DNA from: DASTPP01 sp035762175
GTDB lineage: Bacteria; Myxococcota_A; Polyangia; Polyangiales; Polyangiaceae
Assembly: GCA_035762175.1 (NCBI GenBank)
Contig: DASTPP010000012.1
Location: 1 to 64,000, forward strand
Length of the DNA stretch: 64,000 nucleotides
Direction of reading: 5' to 3'
The translations under genes were made by a program, and so were the position numbers. The notes beneath the pieces are model-generated. The model was not told where the DNA came from, ran no database searches, and saw only the letters and a program-made list of their open reading frames with translations. Positions 25,900 through 35,335 of the stretch are shown here, piece after piece (position 1 is the stretch's first letter; each line of letters opens with the position of its first letter).

Positions 25900-28161
25900 G
25901 TGTCGAAACTCGATGGCATGGCGAACGGCGAGTGGAAGCGTACGGCCTGCATCTTGTGCGAGTGCAACTGCGGCCTCGAGGTCACGCTCGGGGGCGAGGG
26001 GGGGCGCCACCTGGTCAAGCTGCGCGGCGACCGGGCGCACCCCTCGTCGCGCGGCTACACGTGCGAGAAGCCGCTCCGGCTCGATCACTACCAGCACGGC
26101 GCCGATCGGCTGACCTCGCCCCTGCGCCGGCGCGCCGACGGCACCTTCGAGGCGATCGACTGGGACACGGCGATCCGCGAGGTCGCGGCGCGGCTCGCGG
26201 CCGTCCGCGACGCGCACGGCGGCGACACGATCTTCTATTACGGTGGCGGCGGGCAGGGGAACCACCTGCCGGGCGCGTACGCGGCGGCGACCCGGCGCGC
26301 GCTGGGCTCTCGCTTCCGCTCGAGCGCGCTCGCGCAGGAGAAGACCGGCGAGTTCTGGGTCAGCGCGCGCATGATGGGAAGCACGACGCGCGCCGACTTC
26401 GAGCACTGCGACGTGGGCCTGTTCCTCGGCAAGAACCCTTGGTTTTCGCACTCGATCCCGCGGGCGCGGGTGACGCTCAAGGCGCTCGCCGCCGACCCGG
26501 CGCGGACGCTGATCGTCGTCGACCCCCGGCGGACCGAGACCGCGGAGATGGCCGACATCCATCTCGCCCTCCGCCCGGGCACCGACGCGTGGCTCCTCGT
26601 CGCGCTGCTCCAGCTCTTGCTGGCGGACGGCGCGATCGATCGCGCGTTCCTCGACGCCCACGTCGCGCCCGGCGAGCTCGAGGCCGTGGCGGGCGCGCTC
26701 GCGCAGGTGCCGCTGGCCGACGCGATCGCGCGCACCGGCCTCGACGAGGCGCTGGTGCGGCGCACGGCCCGGGTCATCGGGCGGGCGCGCGCGTTCGCGA
26801 GCTTCGAAGACCTCGGCGTGCAGATGAACCACCACTCGACGCTCGTCAGCTACCTGCACCGCGTGCTCATCCTGGTGACCGGCAGCTTCGGCCGGCCGGG
26901 CACGCACTTCATCCCCACGGTGCTCGTCGACATCACGAACGGCGAGGCGAAGCGCACGAGCCCGGTGACCGGAGACCGCCTCGTCGGCGGGCTCGTGCCC
27001 TGCAACGTGATCGCCGATGAGATCCTCACCGATCACCCCAAGCGCTACCGGGCGATGCTCGTCGAGGCGGCGAACCCCGCGCACTCGCTCGCCGACTCCT
27101 CGCGCATGCGCGAGGCGCTCTCGGCGCTCGACACGCTCGTCGTGATCGACGTCGCGATGACCGAGACCGCGCGGCTCGCCCACTACGTCTTGCCGGCGGC
27201 CACCCAGTTCGAGAAGGCCGAGTGCACGTTCTTCAACTTCGACTTTCCGGAGAACTACTTCCACCTGCGCCGGCGGCTCCTGCCGCCGCTGGCCGGCACG
27301 TTGCCCGAGGCCGAGATCCACGCCCGGCTGTGCGAGGCGCTCGGCGCGCTCGCCGAGGCCGACCTCGCGCCGCTGCGCGCGGCCGCCGCGCAGGGCCTGC
27401 CCGCGTACGCGCGCGAGGTCGCGGCGCGCGTGCTGCCCGACCCGCGGCTCTCGGGCCTGGCGCCGGTGATCTTGTACCGGACGATGGCCCTGCCCGACGA
27501 CGCGCGAGAAGGGGCGGTCGTGTTCGGGCTCGCGGCGCGCGCGGCGGTGGCGCACGGGCCGTCGCTCGCGCGGGCCGGCTTCGCGGGCCCGCCGCTCGAG
27601 GCCGCCTGTTCCCTGTTCGACCAGGTGATCGCCGCCGAGTCGGGCGTCGTGTTCGCGATCGACGAGTGGCCCGAGACGCGGAGCCGCGCGGCGACCCCCG
27701 ACGGCAAGCTGCACCTCGCGCTGCCCGACCTGCTCGACGAGATCGCGCGGCTCGCCGACGCGCCCGCCCGCGACGCCGCCTTCCCCTTCGTGCTGAGCGC
27801 GGGCGAGCGCCGGTCGTTCACCGCGAACACGATCATACGCGACCCGTCGTGGCGCAAGAAAGACGGCGCGGGCGCGCTCCGCATCAACCCCGACGACGCC
27901 GCCATGTTCGGGGTCACGACCGGCGAGTCGCTCCGCTTGATCACGCGCCGCAACGCGGTCGTGGTCCCCGTCGAGGTCTCGGCCACGATGCAGCGCGGTC
28001 ACGTCTCGCTCCCCAACGGGCTCGGACTCGCCTACCCGTCGGCGACCGGCGAGACCCGCGTCGGCGTCGCGCCGAACGAGCTGACCTCGAGCGCCGACCG
28101 CGACCCCTTCGTCGGCACGCCGTGGCACAAGCACGTGCCCGCGCGCCTCGAGCGCGTTTAA
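25900..28161 (+). CDS. Molybdopterin (bis-MGD) oxidoreductase with [4Fe-4S] site
   Basis: A 753-residue protein of the DMSO reductase superfamily, full length. The iron-sulfur motif is Cys17-x2-Cys20-x3-Cys24 with Cys55 (CILCECNC ... GYTCEK). Cofactor-binding patterns include YYGGGGQGNHLPG, the TLIVVDPRRTETAEMADIHL segment and, at the C-terminus, a dinucleotide-binding domain (LRINPDDAAMFGVTTGESLR ... VSLPNGLGLAYP). Such enzymes act on formate, nitrate or other small substrates, or as related hydratases; the substrate is not readable. I chose the GTG at 25900, which follows GAGGGCGCC; an ATG at 25918 is the alternative. It lacks a Tat signal, so it is cytoplasmic. No molybdenum cofactor gene is nearby. 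It ends in a strong double hairpin. Confidence 0.93.
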   Translation: MSKLDGMANGEWKRTACILCECNCGLEVTLGGEGGRHLVKLRGDRAHPSSRGYTCEKPLRLDHYQHGADRLTSPLRRRADGTFEAIDWDTAIREVAARLAAVRDAHGGDTIFYYGGGGQGNHLPGAYAAATRRALGSRFRSSALAQEKTGEFWVSARMMGSTTRADFEHCDVGLFLGKNPWFSHSIPRARVTLKALAADPARTLIVVDPRRTETAEMADIHLALRPGTDAWLLVALLQLLLADGAIDRAFLDAHVAPGELEAVAGALAQVPLADAIARTGLDEALVRRTARVIGRARAFASFEDLGVQMNHHSTLVSYLHRVLILVTGSFGRPGTHFIPTVLVDITNGEAKRTSPVTGDRLVGGLVPCNVIADEILTDHPKRYRAMLVEAANPAHSLADSSRMREALSALDTLVVIDVAMTETARLAHYVLPAATQFEKAECTFFNFDFPENYFHLRRRLLPPLAGTLPEAEIHARLCEALGALAEADLAPLRAAAAQGLPAYAREVAARVLPDPRLSGLAPVILYRTMALPDDAREGAVVFGLAARAAVAHGPSLARAGFAGPPLEAACSLFDQVIAAESGVVFAIDEWPETRSRAATPDGKLHLALPDLLDEIARLADAPARDAAFPFVLSAGERRSFTANTIIRDPSWRKKDGAGALRINPDDAAMFGVTTGESLRLITRRNAVVVPVEVSATMQRGHVSLPNGLGLAYPSATGETRVGVAPNELTSSADRDPFVGTPWHKHVPARLERV

Positions 28162-28206
28162 AGCGGCCGCCCGGCCGCTTTGGTAAAGTGGCCGCCAGGC
28201 CGCTTT
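28160..28206 (+). terminator. Two tandem hairpins after the molybdopterin oxidoreductase gene
   Basis: A perfect inverted repeat, AAAGCGGCCG-CC-CGGCCGCTTT (28160-28181), overlaps the stop codon and is repeated, slightly changed, at 28185-28206 (AAAGTGGCC ... GGCCGCTTT). The two 25-base units are tandem duplicates. A-tract and T-tract flanks make them plausible bidirectional intrinsic terminators, although T-runs are only three bases. Confidence 0.65.
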
Positions 28207-29318
28207 GGTACGGTCGCAGGCGAGGCTTTGGGAGCCAGGCCACCTCGGGGTGGCCGCGGCGAAGCGTGCGGCACGTGCCGCTGCCCGAGGTGCCTGCCGC
28301 GCGGCTGCGGGCGAGCCCGACGACCGCCTGCTTCGCCGCCGCGACCGACCCCGGCGCCCGCTCGGTGCGCTGGCTCGGCCGCGCGGTGGCCGCGGGGCTG
28401 CAGGCGGCGGGGGCGAGCTTCGACCAGCGGCACCTGGCCGTGGTGGGCGCGGCGACGCAGGGGCGCTACGGTGCTGGGGTCGACGCTGAGCGGGGTGCAA
28501 GCCCTCGCGCTCGGCAGCCACCACAGTTGCGTGCGGGTGAACGGTGTCCGGCACGCCAGCCCAATGGCCGAAGCCCCGCCCCCGTCTTCGCCGCCCCGCG
28601 CTACCGCGCCTCTCCGTTGCTGGCAAAGGTGACAATCTCGATATTCTCTGCCCAGGCCGTCTCCCCGTTTGAGCCCGTGCCCTGGGCGACGAGAGAGCCC
28701 GACAGTATGCCTTCGCGGATCTCGCCGTCGACGAAGAGTCTCAGCGTCTCGTACTTGGCCGTCTCGACAAAAGAACCGAGGTCGAAGTCGGCGCCCAGGT
28801 CGGTGGCCTCGACGCCGGCGGAGAACGCGACCGGCCGGGCGCCTTGATCGTCTCGGAACAGCTCGAAGGTCGTCGGCACCAACGTATCGAGGCCGCCGGC
28901 CGCGCTCACCAGGCGCAGAACGCCGGCGACGCTGATACGGTCGGTGCACACGATGCCGACGGCAGGCCCGTCGGTGCCGGGCCCCCGCGACAGACGGCTG
29001 GGTCTGAGCCGCGCCCCGACGGCCCGGGCGCGCAGGTTCGCCATGGCCCGACGGCTCTCTTCGTAGACGCCGTGAAAGAGCCAGAACGCCTTGAATGGCG
29101 CCGCCGGCGTGCCGGGCGCGGCCTCGCTCGCGGTGCCTGCGGTCGGCCGGGCGTAGGCGCACCTCACCGGCGGTCAGGCCGGGCACGGCACCAAGCAGGC
29201 CAACCGCCTGCTCAGCAACGCCGCCATCTCGCAGTAGTTCGTAACCAGTATCTTGATCGAGCGCGAGCGCGGCCGTCGCCGAGGGGCGCCGAGGTCGGTT
29301 CGGCGCCCGGCGCGACGT
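28207..29318. other. Stretch without intact genes: remnants and duplicated blocks
   Basis: Bases 28215-28500 carry a protein-like plus-strand frame (PLPEVPAARLRASPTTACFA, GARSVRWLGRAVAAGLQAAG) without start or family, probably a gene remnant. Bases 28505-29094 are the deletion-derived duplicate listed separately. Bases 29095-29318 hold nothing recognisable before the 3' end of the next lipoprotein gene. Confidence 0.5.
28505..29094 (-). pseudogene. Deletion-derived copy of the 40.3-42.0 kb locus
   Basis: Three blocks match the distant locus in order and orientation: 28505-28981 to 40271-40747 (no length changes), 28981-29033 to 41332-41384, and 29030-29094 to 41921-41985. The first block is the C-terminal half of the Asp-rich lipoprotein gene (TDGPAVGIVCTDRIS ... 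NIEIVTFA), the last is a piece of the Lys-rich protein gene (LKAFWLFHGVYEESRRAMA). Two segments of 584 and 536 bases are absent; the second junction shares GCGC. The three pieces read as one open frame on the minus strand but have no promoter or start, so I call it a pseudogene. Confidence 0.8.
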
Positions 29319-30539
29319 TCAGGGCGCGGGCAAGAACACCAAACCGGCAAGGCCGCCGAAGAAACCGGGGACGGTCGTCGGCCCCACGTCGGTCAGGGCG
29401 CCGGTGGCCGGGTCCAACACGTAGAGCCGATTGGTGCCGTTATTGTCACCGTCGGCCACATAGAGCGAGCCGCGGGAGGGTTCGAAGGCCATCCCTGCGA
29501 CGTTGCCGAGGGCCACCCCCGTGTCGAACGACGCCAGCGCACGGCCCGTGGCGGGGTCGACTTCGTACAGAGTGGCCGCGCCCGTGGGGCGTTGAAACGT
29601 CGTGTCGAGCACAAAGAGCCGGCCTTCGTTCGTAAAGGCCATGGCACTGGCGTCGGCGGCGGGCAGGGCGCCGATCGGCGTGGCGGCCCCGCCAACGGGG
29701 TCGACCGTGACCAGGGTCGAGGCGCCGCCGCCGCTCGTCACAGCATAGAGCTTGCCGTCGGCGGGGTTGAACGCGAGGTCGCCCTCGTTGACACTTTCGA
29801 GCCCGAGCAGCCCGACGACCGTCGTCGCGCCACTGCGCGGGTCGAGCGCAACAAGGCCGCCGGGCACGCTGACGCCATTGACCCGGCCGAACGAGTCGGT
29901 CATCGAAAGCAAGCGTCCGGTCGGCTCACGGGCAAGGCCCAGCAACACGTCAGCACCGCTCTGCCGCGCGTTGGTCGTCTCGCCCGTGCGCGGGTTGACG
30001 TCATAGAGGGCGGCATTGCCGGCGAAGTCGCCGTTGCGAAACGACACGCCCAGAAGGGGCGCCAACGACGTCGAGCCCCCGGCCCCGCCACCGCCGGCCT
30101 CCCCCCCGGCGCTGCCGCCGCCTCCCCCGGCCCCCGCGCGGCCGCTACCGCCGGCCTCCCCCCCGGCGCTGCCACCACCCCCCCCGGCCCCCGCGCGGCC
30201 GCCGCCGACGCCGGCCTCACCCCCGGCCCCCGCGCTACCGCCGGCCTCGCCCCCGGCCCCCGCGCTGCCGCCGGCCTCGCCCCCGGCCCCCGCGCCGCCG
30301 CCGGCCTCGCCCCCGGCCCCCGCGCTGCCGCCATTGCCGGCACTGGGGCCGCCTCCGGCGCCCGCATCGCCCCCGCCCTTGGCCCCCGCGGCGCCCGAAG
30401 CCGAGGGGCCGAGAAGAATGGGTTGCACGTCGGGAGAGTCGCCGCACGCCGCGAGCAGCGCGATCGACAACGCTCGTCGGAGCCAGCACACGCTCGGTTC
30501 TTGGTCGAGCTTCGTTCGAACTAGTTTGTAAATAGTCAT
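29319..30539 (-). CDS. Gly/Ala-rich lipoprotein with beta-propeller-like domain
   Basis: A 406-residue protein. The signal peptide ends ALLAAC (Cys32 from the ATG at 30539; a GTG at 30491 would give a more compact signal peptide and may be the true start). Residues about 45-160 are a low-complexity Gly/Ala linker with AGAGGEAGGS-type repeats, typical of myxobacterial surface proteins. The remaining 245 residues repeat a strand pattern: ALYDVNPRTGETT, GGLVALDPRSGATTVVGLLG, LAFNPADGKLYAVTSGG, LYEVDPATGRALASFDTG, LYVLDPATGALTDVGP. That is a beta-propeller of the type seen in surface-associated binding proteins. Function unknown. The upstream 770 bases hold no gene. Confidence 0.8.
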   Translation of the reverse strand: MTIYKLVRTKLDQEPSVCWLRRALSIALLAACGDSPDVQPILLGPSASGAAGAKGGGDAGAGGGPSAGNGGSAGAGGEAGGGAGAGGEAGGSAGAGGEAGGSAGAGGEAGVGGGRAGAGGGGGSAGGEAGGSGRAGAGGGGGSAGGEAGGGGAGGSTSLAPLLGVSFRNGDFAGNAALYDVNPRTGETTNARQSGADVLLGLAREPTGRLLSMTDSFGRVNGVSVPGGLVALDPRSGATTVVGLLGLESVNEGDLAFNPADGKLYAVTSGGGASTLVTVDPVGGAATPIGALPAADASAMAFTNEGRLFVLDTTFQRPTGAATLYEVDPATGRALASFDTGVALGNVAGMAFEPSRGSLYVADGDNNGTNRLYVLDPATGALTDVGPTTVPGFFGGLAGLVFLPAP

Positions 30540-31310
30540 CGGTTCGCCGGGGGCAGAAGGCCGTCGGGTCAGGGGGTTGCGGACGTAGGGCGATTCGCTG
30601 CCGGTGCCGCCGAATTCGAAGAACCGTCGGTCGGTGACACCGGGCACCGTGCCGTTTGGCCGGCGAGCGTACACCAGGGGGGCGCCCGACGAGACCTTCC
30701 CGCAGCGAAAGGGTGGCCTTCGAACCGGCGCTGCGCCGGGCAGCACGGAGCGATCCGAATCGACCGACACTCGGCACCACTCTGCCCGAACGACTGGTCG
30801 AGCCTCGCGGGCGCCCCACCTACCGACGAACGGGTGGCAAGATAGGCAATTCGACCGGAGCTCGGCCGGACGCCGGCGCGCGTCGGCCCGGCTCGCCGGC
30901 GTCGGCCCAGGCACGGAGCTCGACGCCCCGTCCGTCGCTGCTGGAAAATGCCACCGAATGCCGAAAAAGCCAAGAGGCCATCGAGTTCCGGCCTCCGAGA
31001 CGGCCGTCATGTCGAGCACTGGCTACCACGACGAACACGCCCAGGCGTTCTCCGCCGACACCGTCGGCGCCGACCGAGCGGCGCGCTCCGAGCCCTATTC
31101 TCGCCCCGGTGCCCGCGGGAGGTCACATGCCCGACGCCGGGCGCGGCTCGGGCCGCGACGCCCGCGCCGTTGTCGACCGGGGCGGGGTGCGCCGTTGCGA
31201 TTCGGTTGATACCGCGCGCCCCGCCGCGGGGGCACGGGGCCCGCGGGCGGTTGGGATGGCCTACCCCGATGCTTCGCGCGGGCCGCGGCGACGGGCGGGG
31301 TCGCCCTGCC
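30540..31310. other. Gene-free stretch, 771 bases
   Basis: The stretch lies between the 5' end of the Gly/Ala-rich lipoprotein gene and the 3' end of the DUF1501 gene. Long open frames on both strands are Arg/Pro-rich and lack starts with ribosome sites. The lipoprotein promoter should be near 30545-30650. Nothing else is recognised. Confidence 0.4.
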
Positions 31311-32801
31311 TTACGCCCCCTTGCGGAAGGGCGGGGCGCTCGGCAGGCCGCTGCCTGTCGTGTCGACCTGCAAAACGTCGAGAATGCCTGCGAACACGTC
31401 GGCCTCGGTGGTCTCGCGGCCCGGGTCCGGAGCACCGGTCGTCGGGTCGAAGCCATACGTGCGGCCCGTCGCCCGGTCGATGCCGCCGAGGACGCGGTCG
31501 CCCTTGAGCAAGGGCGAGATGAGCAAGACGCCGTTGTTGAGATCGTGCCCGGTGCCGAACTCGACCGAGCCGCCGAGCCGGCTCTTGCTGCGGCCGAACT
31601 CGGTGGCCACGTAGATGAGGGTGTGGTCCCAGAGTGACTGCCCCGAGGTCGCGTCGAACGGCTCGGCCTTGAGCAAGTCGATGAGCCGGTCGATGACGCG
31701 CAGCGTACGGTCCCACACGATGGCTTGCATCGGGCGGTGAAAGTTGTGCGAATTGTCGAACGCGAGCGGCGGGTTGAGCAGGGCGCTCGTGCCGTCGAGA
31801 ATGACCCGGTCGGTGGGCCAGATGGTGGTGGTCACCGCGACGCGGTGTTTCAACAGAAGAAAGCTGAGCGCGGCCTGCGCCTCGAGGGGGTCGAGGTCGA
31901 TTTTGGGCAGGGCCTGGCGCAGCATCGCGAGTTCGGGGGCGGAGCCGAGCCCGAAGGCCGAAAGGGGGCTGGTGCTCGGGTCGTCCGACCGCAGCATGAG
32001 CTTGTCGATGAGGGCACGCGCTTCGAAGTCGGCGGCGGCGAGCCGCTGCCGGCGCCAGAGCTCGAGGCGGGGGCTCCGGCCGAAGGTGCGGGAGAAAGCG
32101 CTCGCGGGGTCGAGCCCCTCGTCGCGCAGGGCGCGGGCTTGCCGCACGAGCTCTGGCTCGGGCGCGCCCTTGACGCCCTTCGACCCGCTGAGGCCGAAGG
32201 GCCACAGGTCGGCGTGCGAGACCGACTCGGCGTAGCAGGCGTTGGGCAGCGTGTCGTCGAGCCCGCGTTCGGCGAACCCGAGCCCGGCCATGTTCACGTT
32301 CGGCACGGGCGCGCCCCGGCCGTGGGCGAGGGCGACGCACTCTTGCAGCGTGCGGCCGCGCCAGGCGTTGTTGCCCGTGATCGCGCGCTTCTGCCCGACC
32401 AGGTGGTTGACGCTCGAGTGCGTCATCGTCACGACGAGCATCTCGCCGCGGTGTTTCCGGACGAAATTCGACTGGTTGGCCGCGAACGGAAAGGGGAAAG
32501 CCCCGGCGCTCGGCCCGGCCAAGTCGACCGCCCGCAGGGGCGAACCGGGGAACGAAATCACTTGCTCGTCGGGAAAGCAGTTGACCGTTTGGTAGTTGGG
32601 GCATTCCGAGTGCCGCACGGCCAGAAAGCTGTCGATGATCGAAGCGCCGCCGGTGGCGCCGACGACGACGAGAAACTTCGGCGGCGCCGCGTCGGCGCGG
32701 CTCGACGAGGGCGAGAGGGTCGCGAGCCCGGTGGCGGCGGCGGCCCCGAAGGCCGCTCGCAACGCGTCGCGGCGTCGCATCGAGAAGGGGCGATGGGTCA
32801 T
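31311..32801 (-). CDS. DUF1501 family protein with Tat signal
   Basis: A 496-residue protein. The Tat-type signal MRRRDALRAAFGAAAATGLA begins at residue 8, so it is exported folded. The body matches DUF1501, a sulfatase/alkaline phosphatase-like fold: FLVVVGATGGASIIDSFLAV near the start, THSSVNHLVGQKRAITG, and the C-terminal LIYVATEFGRSKSR with GTGHDLNNG. Members occur in planctomycetes and myxobacteria next to haem proteins with DUF1587/1588/1592 domains; the function is not established. Here it is the third gene of an operon after a cytochrome-like protein and a lipoprotein. I chose the ATG at 32801; an ATG at 32780 directly before the twin arginines is also possible. Confidence 0.85.
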   Translation of the reverse strand: MTHRPFSMRRRDALRAAFGAAAATGLATLSPSSSRADAAPPKFLVVVGATGGASIIDSFLAVRHSECPNYQTVNCFPDEQVISFPGSPLRAVDLAGPSAGAFPFPFAANQSNFVRKHRGEMLVVTMTHSSVNHLVGQKRAITGNNAWRGRTLQECVALAHGRGAPVPNVNMAGLGFAERGLDDTLPNACYAESVSHADLWPFGLSGSKGVKGAPEPELVRQARALRDEGLDPASAFSRTFGRSPRLELWRRQRLAAADFEARALIDKLMLRSDDPSTSPLSAFGLGSAPELAMLRQALPKIDLDPLEAQAALSFLLLKHRVAVTTTIWPTDRVILDGTSALLNPPLAFDNSHNFHRPMQAIVWDRTLRVIDRLIDLLKAEPFDATSGQSLWDHTLIYVATEFGRSKSRLGGSVEFGTGHDLNNGVLLISPLLKGDRVLGGIDRATGRTYGFDPTTGAPDPGRETTEADVFAGILDVLQVDTTGSGLPSAPPFRKGA

Positions 32802-32835
32802 GGCGTTCGCTCGCAGGGGTGGCATCGGGGGTTGG

Positions 32836-33519
32836 TTAAAAGAAGAGCGCCTCGGTCGTCGTGAGGGCCGCGAAGCACGCCAGCGTCGCCCAGACTTCGG
32901 CGGCCCCCGCGGGGCGCTGCTCGCGAACGGCGGCGTAAAAGCTCGACAGCCGCTCGCGCTCGAGCCCGCTCGACTCGCGGCCGAGGGCGCGGCGGTACAA
33001 GCGCGCGATCGCCTCGCGGGCGGCGGCCCCGTCGGGGTCGTTCAGGTTGCCGGCCGCGTCGACCTCGAGCCCCGACCAGAGCACGGCCCGGTCGGGGGCG
33101 GCGAAATCACGCCGGCTGCGCTCGACGCAGGCGGACAGGGCCATGCGCTCGACCGCCAGCGGGGTCGTCGCCCCCGTCGAGGGCGCGGGGAGAAACACTT
33201 GCGCGACGTAGGCGTCGACGCCCCCGAGCGCGACTCTGTGCACCTCGTCGACACACGAAAGTCGGCCGAGCTCGTTGCACACCTCGCCCGGGTCGAGCGC
33301 CAGCGCGGCCGCGTAATCGTTGCGCAGCCGTTCGCCGCCCTTGAAGCGCACGACCGCCCGGGGCGAAGCGAACGCCTTCGGCTCGTCGGCCGGGGCGCCG
33401 GCGCCGCCCGCGCCCCCGCCAAGGACGATCGGGTCAGACGCCGTCCCCGATGAGCACGCCAGCGCGCCGAGCGACCACGCGACCAAGCCCAACCACCGAC
33501 GACCTACCTCAAGGGACAC
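32836..33519 (-). CDS. Lipoprotein of the DUF1501/DUF1588 operon
   Basis: A 227-residue protein with a signal peptide ending GALAC, then a Gly-rich linker. The body (FASPRAVVRFKGGERLRNDY, EVCNELGRLSCVDEVHRVAL, DGAAAREAIARLYRRALGRE, LSSFYAAVREQRPAGAAEVW) resembles the DUF1587/1595-like helical parts of planctomycete-type cytochrome proteins but has no haem motif. The GTG start at 33519 is preceded by GGAGGT at ideal spacing and overlaps the upstream gene's stop by 11 bases, so the two are translationally coupled. It is 34 bases from the DUF1501 start. It probably supports a periplasmic complex with its neighbours. Confidence 0.75.
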   Translation of the reverse strand: MSLEVGRRWLGLVAWSLGALACSSGTASDPIVLGGGAGGAGAPADEPKAFASPRAVVRFKGGERLRNDYAAALALDPGEVCNELGRLSCVDEVHRVALGGVDAYVAQVFLPAPSTGATTPLAVERMALSACVERSRRDFAAPDRAVLWSGLEVDAAGNLNDPDGAAAREAIARLYRRALGRESSGLERERLSSFYAAVREQRPAGAAEVWATLACFAALTTTEALFF

Positions 33520-34951
33520 CGTACACCTCCGTGTCGATCAAGTCGTGCAACATGCCTTCGACGGAATACCCGCGGGGGCCCCGAAACGACCGCCAAAGGC
33601 CCTCGAACGCCGCGGCCTCGTCGGGCGCCGGGGGGGCGCCGAGCAGCAGCTGCCAGTAGTCGCGCACGAGCGCGATGGCGAAGGCGTCGCTGTCGGCGGC
33701 CGCCCGGGCCCAGGCGGTCAAATCGGCGACCGGCTGGCCGAAGAGGTAGCCCGCCTCGGGGGTCAGGCTCACCCCGGGGATGGCCCCCTCGTACAGGCTC
33801 TCGAGGCGGTCCGGCAGGTAACGCCCGAACCGCTCCAGATCGTCGGCCGACACCCCGTCGTAGTTGCGGAACGGGTACGTGAGCGGGTCGAGCGTCGAAT
33901 GACAAACGGCGCAGGTCGGCGCCCGCAACCCCTTGTCGTCGTAGTCGACGGGCTCGTCGCTCACGGGGTAAAGCCCCTCTTGCTTGGCGATGTCGTACCC
34001 GAGGTACGAGCGGTAGGCCTGGGCGGCGGCCGTCCGCGGCAAGGCCGTGAACATGTTGTTGAAGATCAAAAACCACGCCGTCGTGATCATGCCCGCGCGC
34101 CGCTCGGCCGGTATGTTCTGCTGGCCGGGTAGCTCGTCGACCCGCGCGTAGTCGGTCGGGCCGGTCTGCCGCACGAAGTAGCGGGCGAGCAGCAGGTCGC
34201 GGGCGTCGTGGCCGTCAATTTGCGTATACACGAAGAGGGCGTAGTCGTCGTCGTACAAGGCGCCGCCGCCCCCCTCCCCCCCCGCACCGCCCTCGTCGCC
34301 GTAGTCGTTCTCGCCGAACGACGCGGGGCGCACCTTCGGGTGCGCGAGGCGCCAGACCGCGCCGTCGCGCCCGCGCCAGAACGGCGTTTTCAAGCACCCG
34401 TCGAGCGCTTCGTGCAGGGCCGCCCGCTGCGCCGCGCCCGCGCGCGCCCCGAACGCCTGCCGCTCTTCGAACGACGGCGACCGGCCGCAAAAGTCGAGCA
34501 TCACCTTGCGATAAACGTAAGGGGGGTCGTACTGGCAGACGCGATAGGCGAGGCCCCCCGCGTCCCCCGGGCACTCGCGCGCGCCCGCCGCCGAGCGGCT
34601 CGCCGGGTCGCCGGGCGCGCTCCCCCCGCGGATCTCGTCGCCGTTGCTCTCCCCGTCGCCGTCGGCGTCGGACGCCTCGATGGCGCGGAGGGCCGCCGCG
34701 AAGGCGGCGTCGCCCGGCTCGCCCCCCCCGGCGGGCGGCAGCGCGCGGCGCACTTGCTCGCCGTACGGGTTCCACTCGACGGCGCCATCGACCTTCGAGT
34801 GGCAAAACGCGCAAGCGGGCCGGCCGGTCTGGCAAAGCGGGGCGTCGGGATAGGTCTCACAGAAAAGCGTCGGCGCGGACGGCTTAGCGGCGGCGAGCCC
34901 GGGGCAAGCCAACGCGGCGCCGACCGCGAGCAGACAAACTCGAGGTCGCAT
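33509..34951 (-). CDS. Periplasmic dihaem cytochrome-like protein (DUF1588 type)
   Basis: A 480-residue protein with a signal peptide (MRPRVCLLAVGAALACPGLA). Two haem c motifs are visible: CAFCH (Cys47, Cys50) near the N-terminus and CAVCH around residue 345 in the typical DUF1588 context THCAVCH-like, here TCAVCHSTLDPLTYPFRNYD. Between them are an EF-hand/TSP3-like calcium site (ASDADGDGESNGDEIRGG) and helical DUF1592-like sequence (ARYFVRQTGPTDYARVDELP, FFNN-like IFNNMFTALPRTAA). It is the first gene of the three-gene operon 34951 to 31311. Such proteins occur with DUF1501 or DUF1552 partners in the periplasm; an electron-transfer or surface-degradation role is presumed, not known. Confidence 0.85.
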   Translation of the reverse strand: MRPRVCLLAVGAALACPGLAAAKPSAPTLFCETYPDAPLCQTGRPACAFCHSKVDGAVEWNPYGEQVRRALPPAGGGEPGDAAFAAALRAIEASDADGDGESNGDEIRGGSAPGDPASRSAAGARECPGDAGGLAYRVCQYDPPYVYRKVMLDFCGRSPSFEERQAFGARAGAAQRAALHEALDGCLKTPFWRGRDGAVWRLAHPKVRPASFGENDYGDEGGAGGEGGGGALYDDDYALFVYTQIDGHDARDLLLARYFVRQTGPTDYARVDELPGQQNIPAERRAGMITTAWFLIFNNMFTALPRTAAAQAYRSYLGYDIAKQEGLYPVSDEPVDYDDKGLRAPTCAVCHSTLDPLTYPFRNYDGVSADDLERFGRYLPDRLESLYEGAIPGVSLTPEAGYLFGQPVADLTAWARAAADSDAFAIALVRDYWQLLLGAPPAPDEAAAFEGLWRSFRGPRGYSVEGMLHDLIDTEVYGVP

Positions 34952-35335
34952 GGCATGAACCTTGGGTTGAAAGGAAACGAGCGTGGCCCGCCGTCCCGCG
35001 CGCGAGCCGGCGGGCCGCGGGGGCCGGGGGTAAAGATGGCGCCCCCCCCGCCGCCGGGCGAGGGCGCGAGGCGCCAAACGCCGGGCGAAATGCGCCAGCG
35101 GACGGGCCGCGCGCGGCGCCAAACGCCGGGCGAAATGCGCCAGCGGACGGGCCGCGCGCCGCCCCCCGCCCCCGTCGCGCGCGCCGCCGGCGGGTCGAAC
35201 AGCGCGAGCCGCCCCCCCGCCCCGGAGGCCCCCGCAGGCGGCCCGCCGCCCCGAGGCGCCGCGCGTCGACCGGCGAGGTCCGAACGGGCACGGGGGGCCA
35301 CGGTCGGGGCGAGCGTGGCTCACGGGGGGGGCGAG
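34952..35335. other. Gene-free stretch with a 45-bp tandem duplication
   Basis: Bases 35071-35115 and 35116-35160 are near-identical 45-base units containing GCGCCAAACGCCGGGCGAAA. The rest is very GC-rich and holds no gene. It must include the promoter of the cytochrome-like operon and the end of the AraC-type gene. Confidence 0.5.

Noticed and set aside
27255..27986. Antisense frame within the molybdopterin oxidoreductase gene
   Set aside because: Ser/Ala/Arg-rich composition and no start signal; the sense strand is a clear full-length enzyme.
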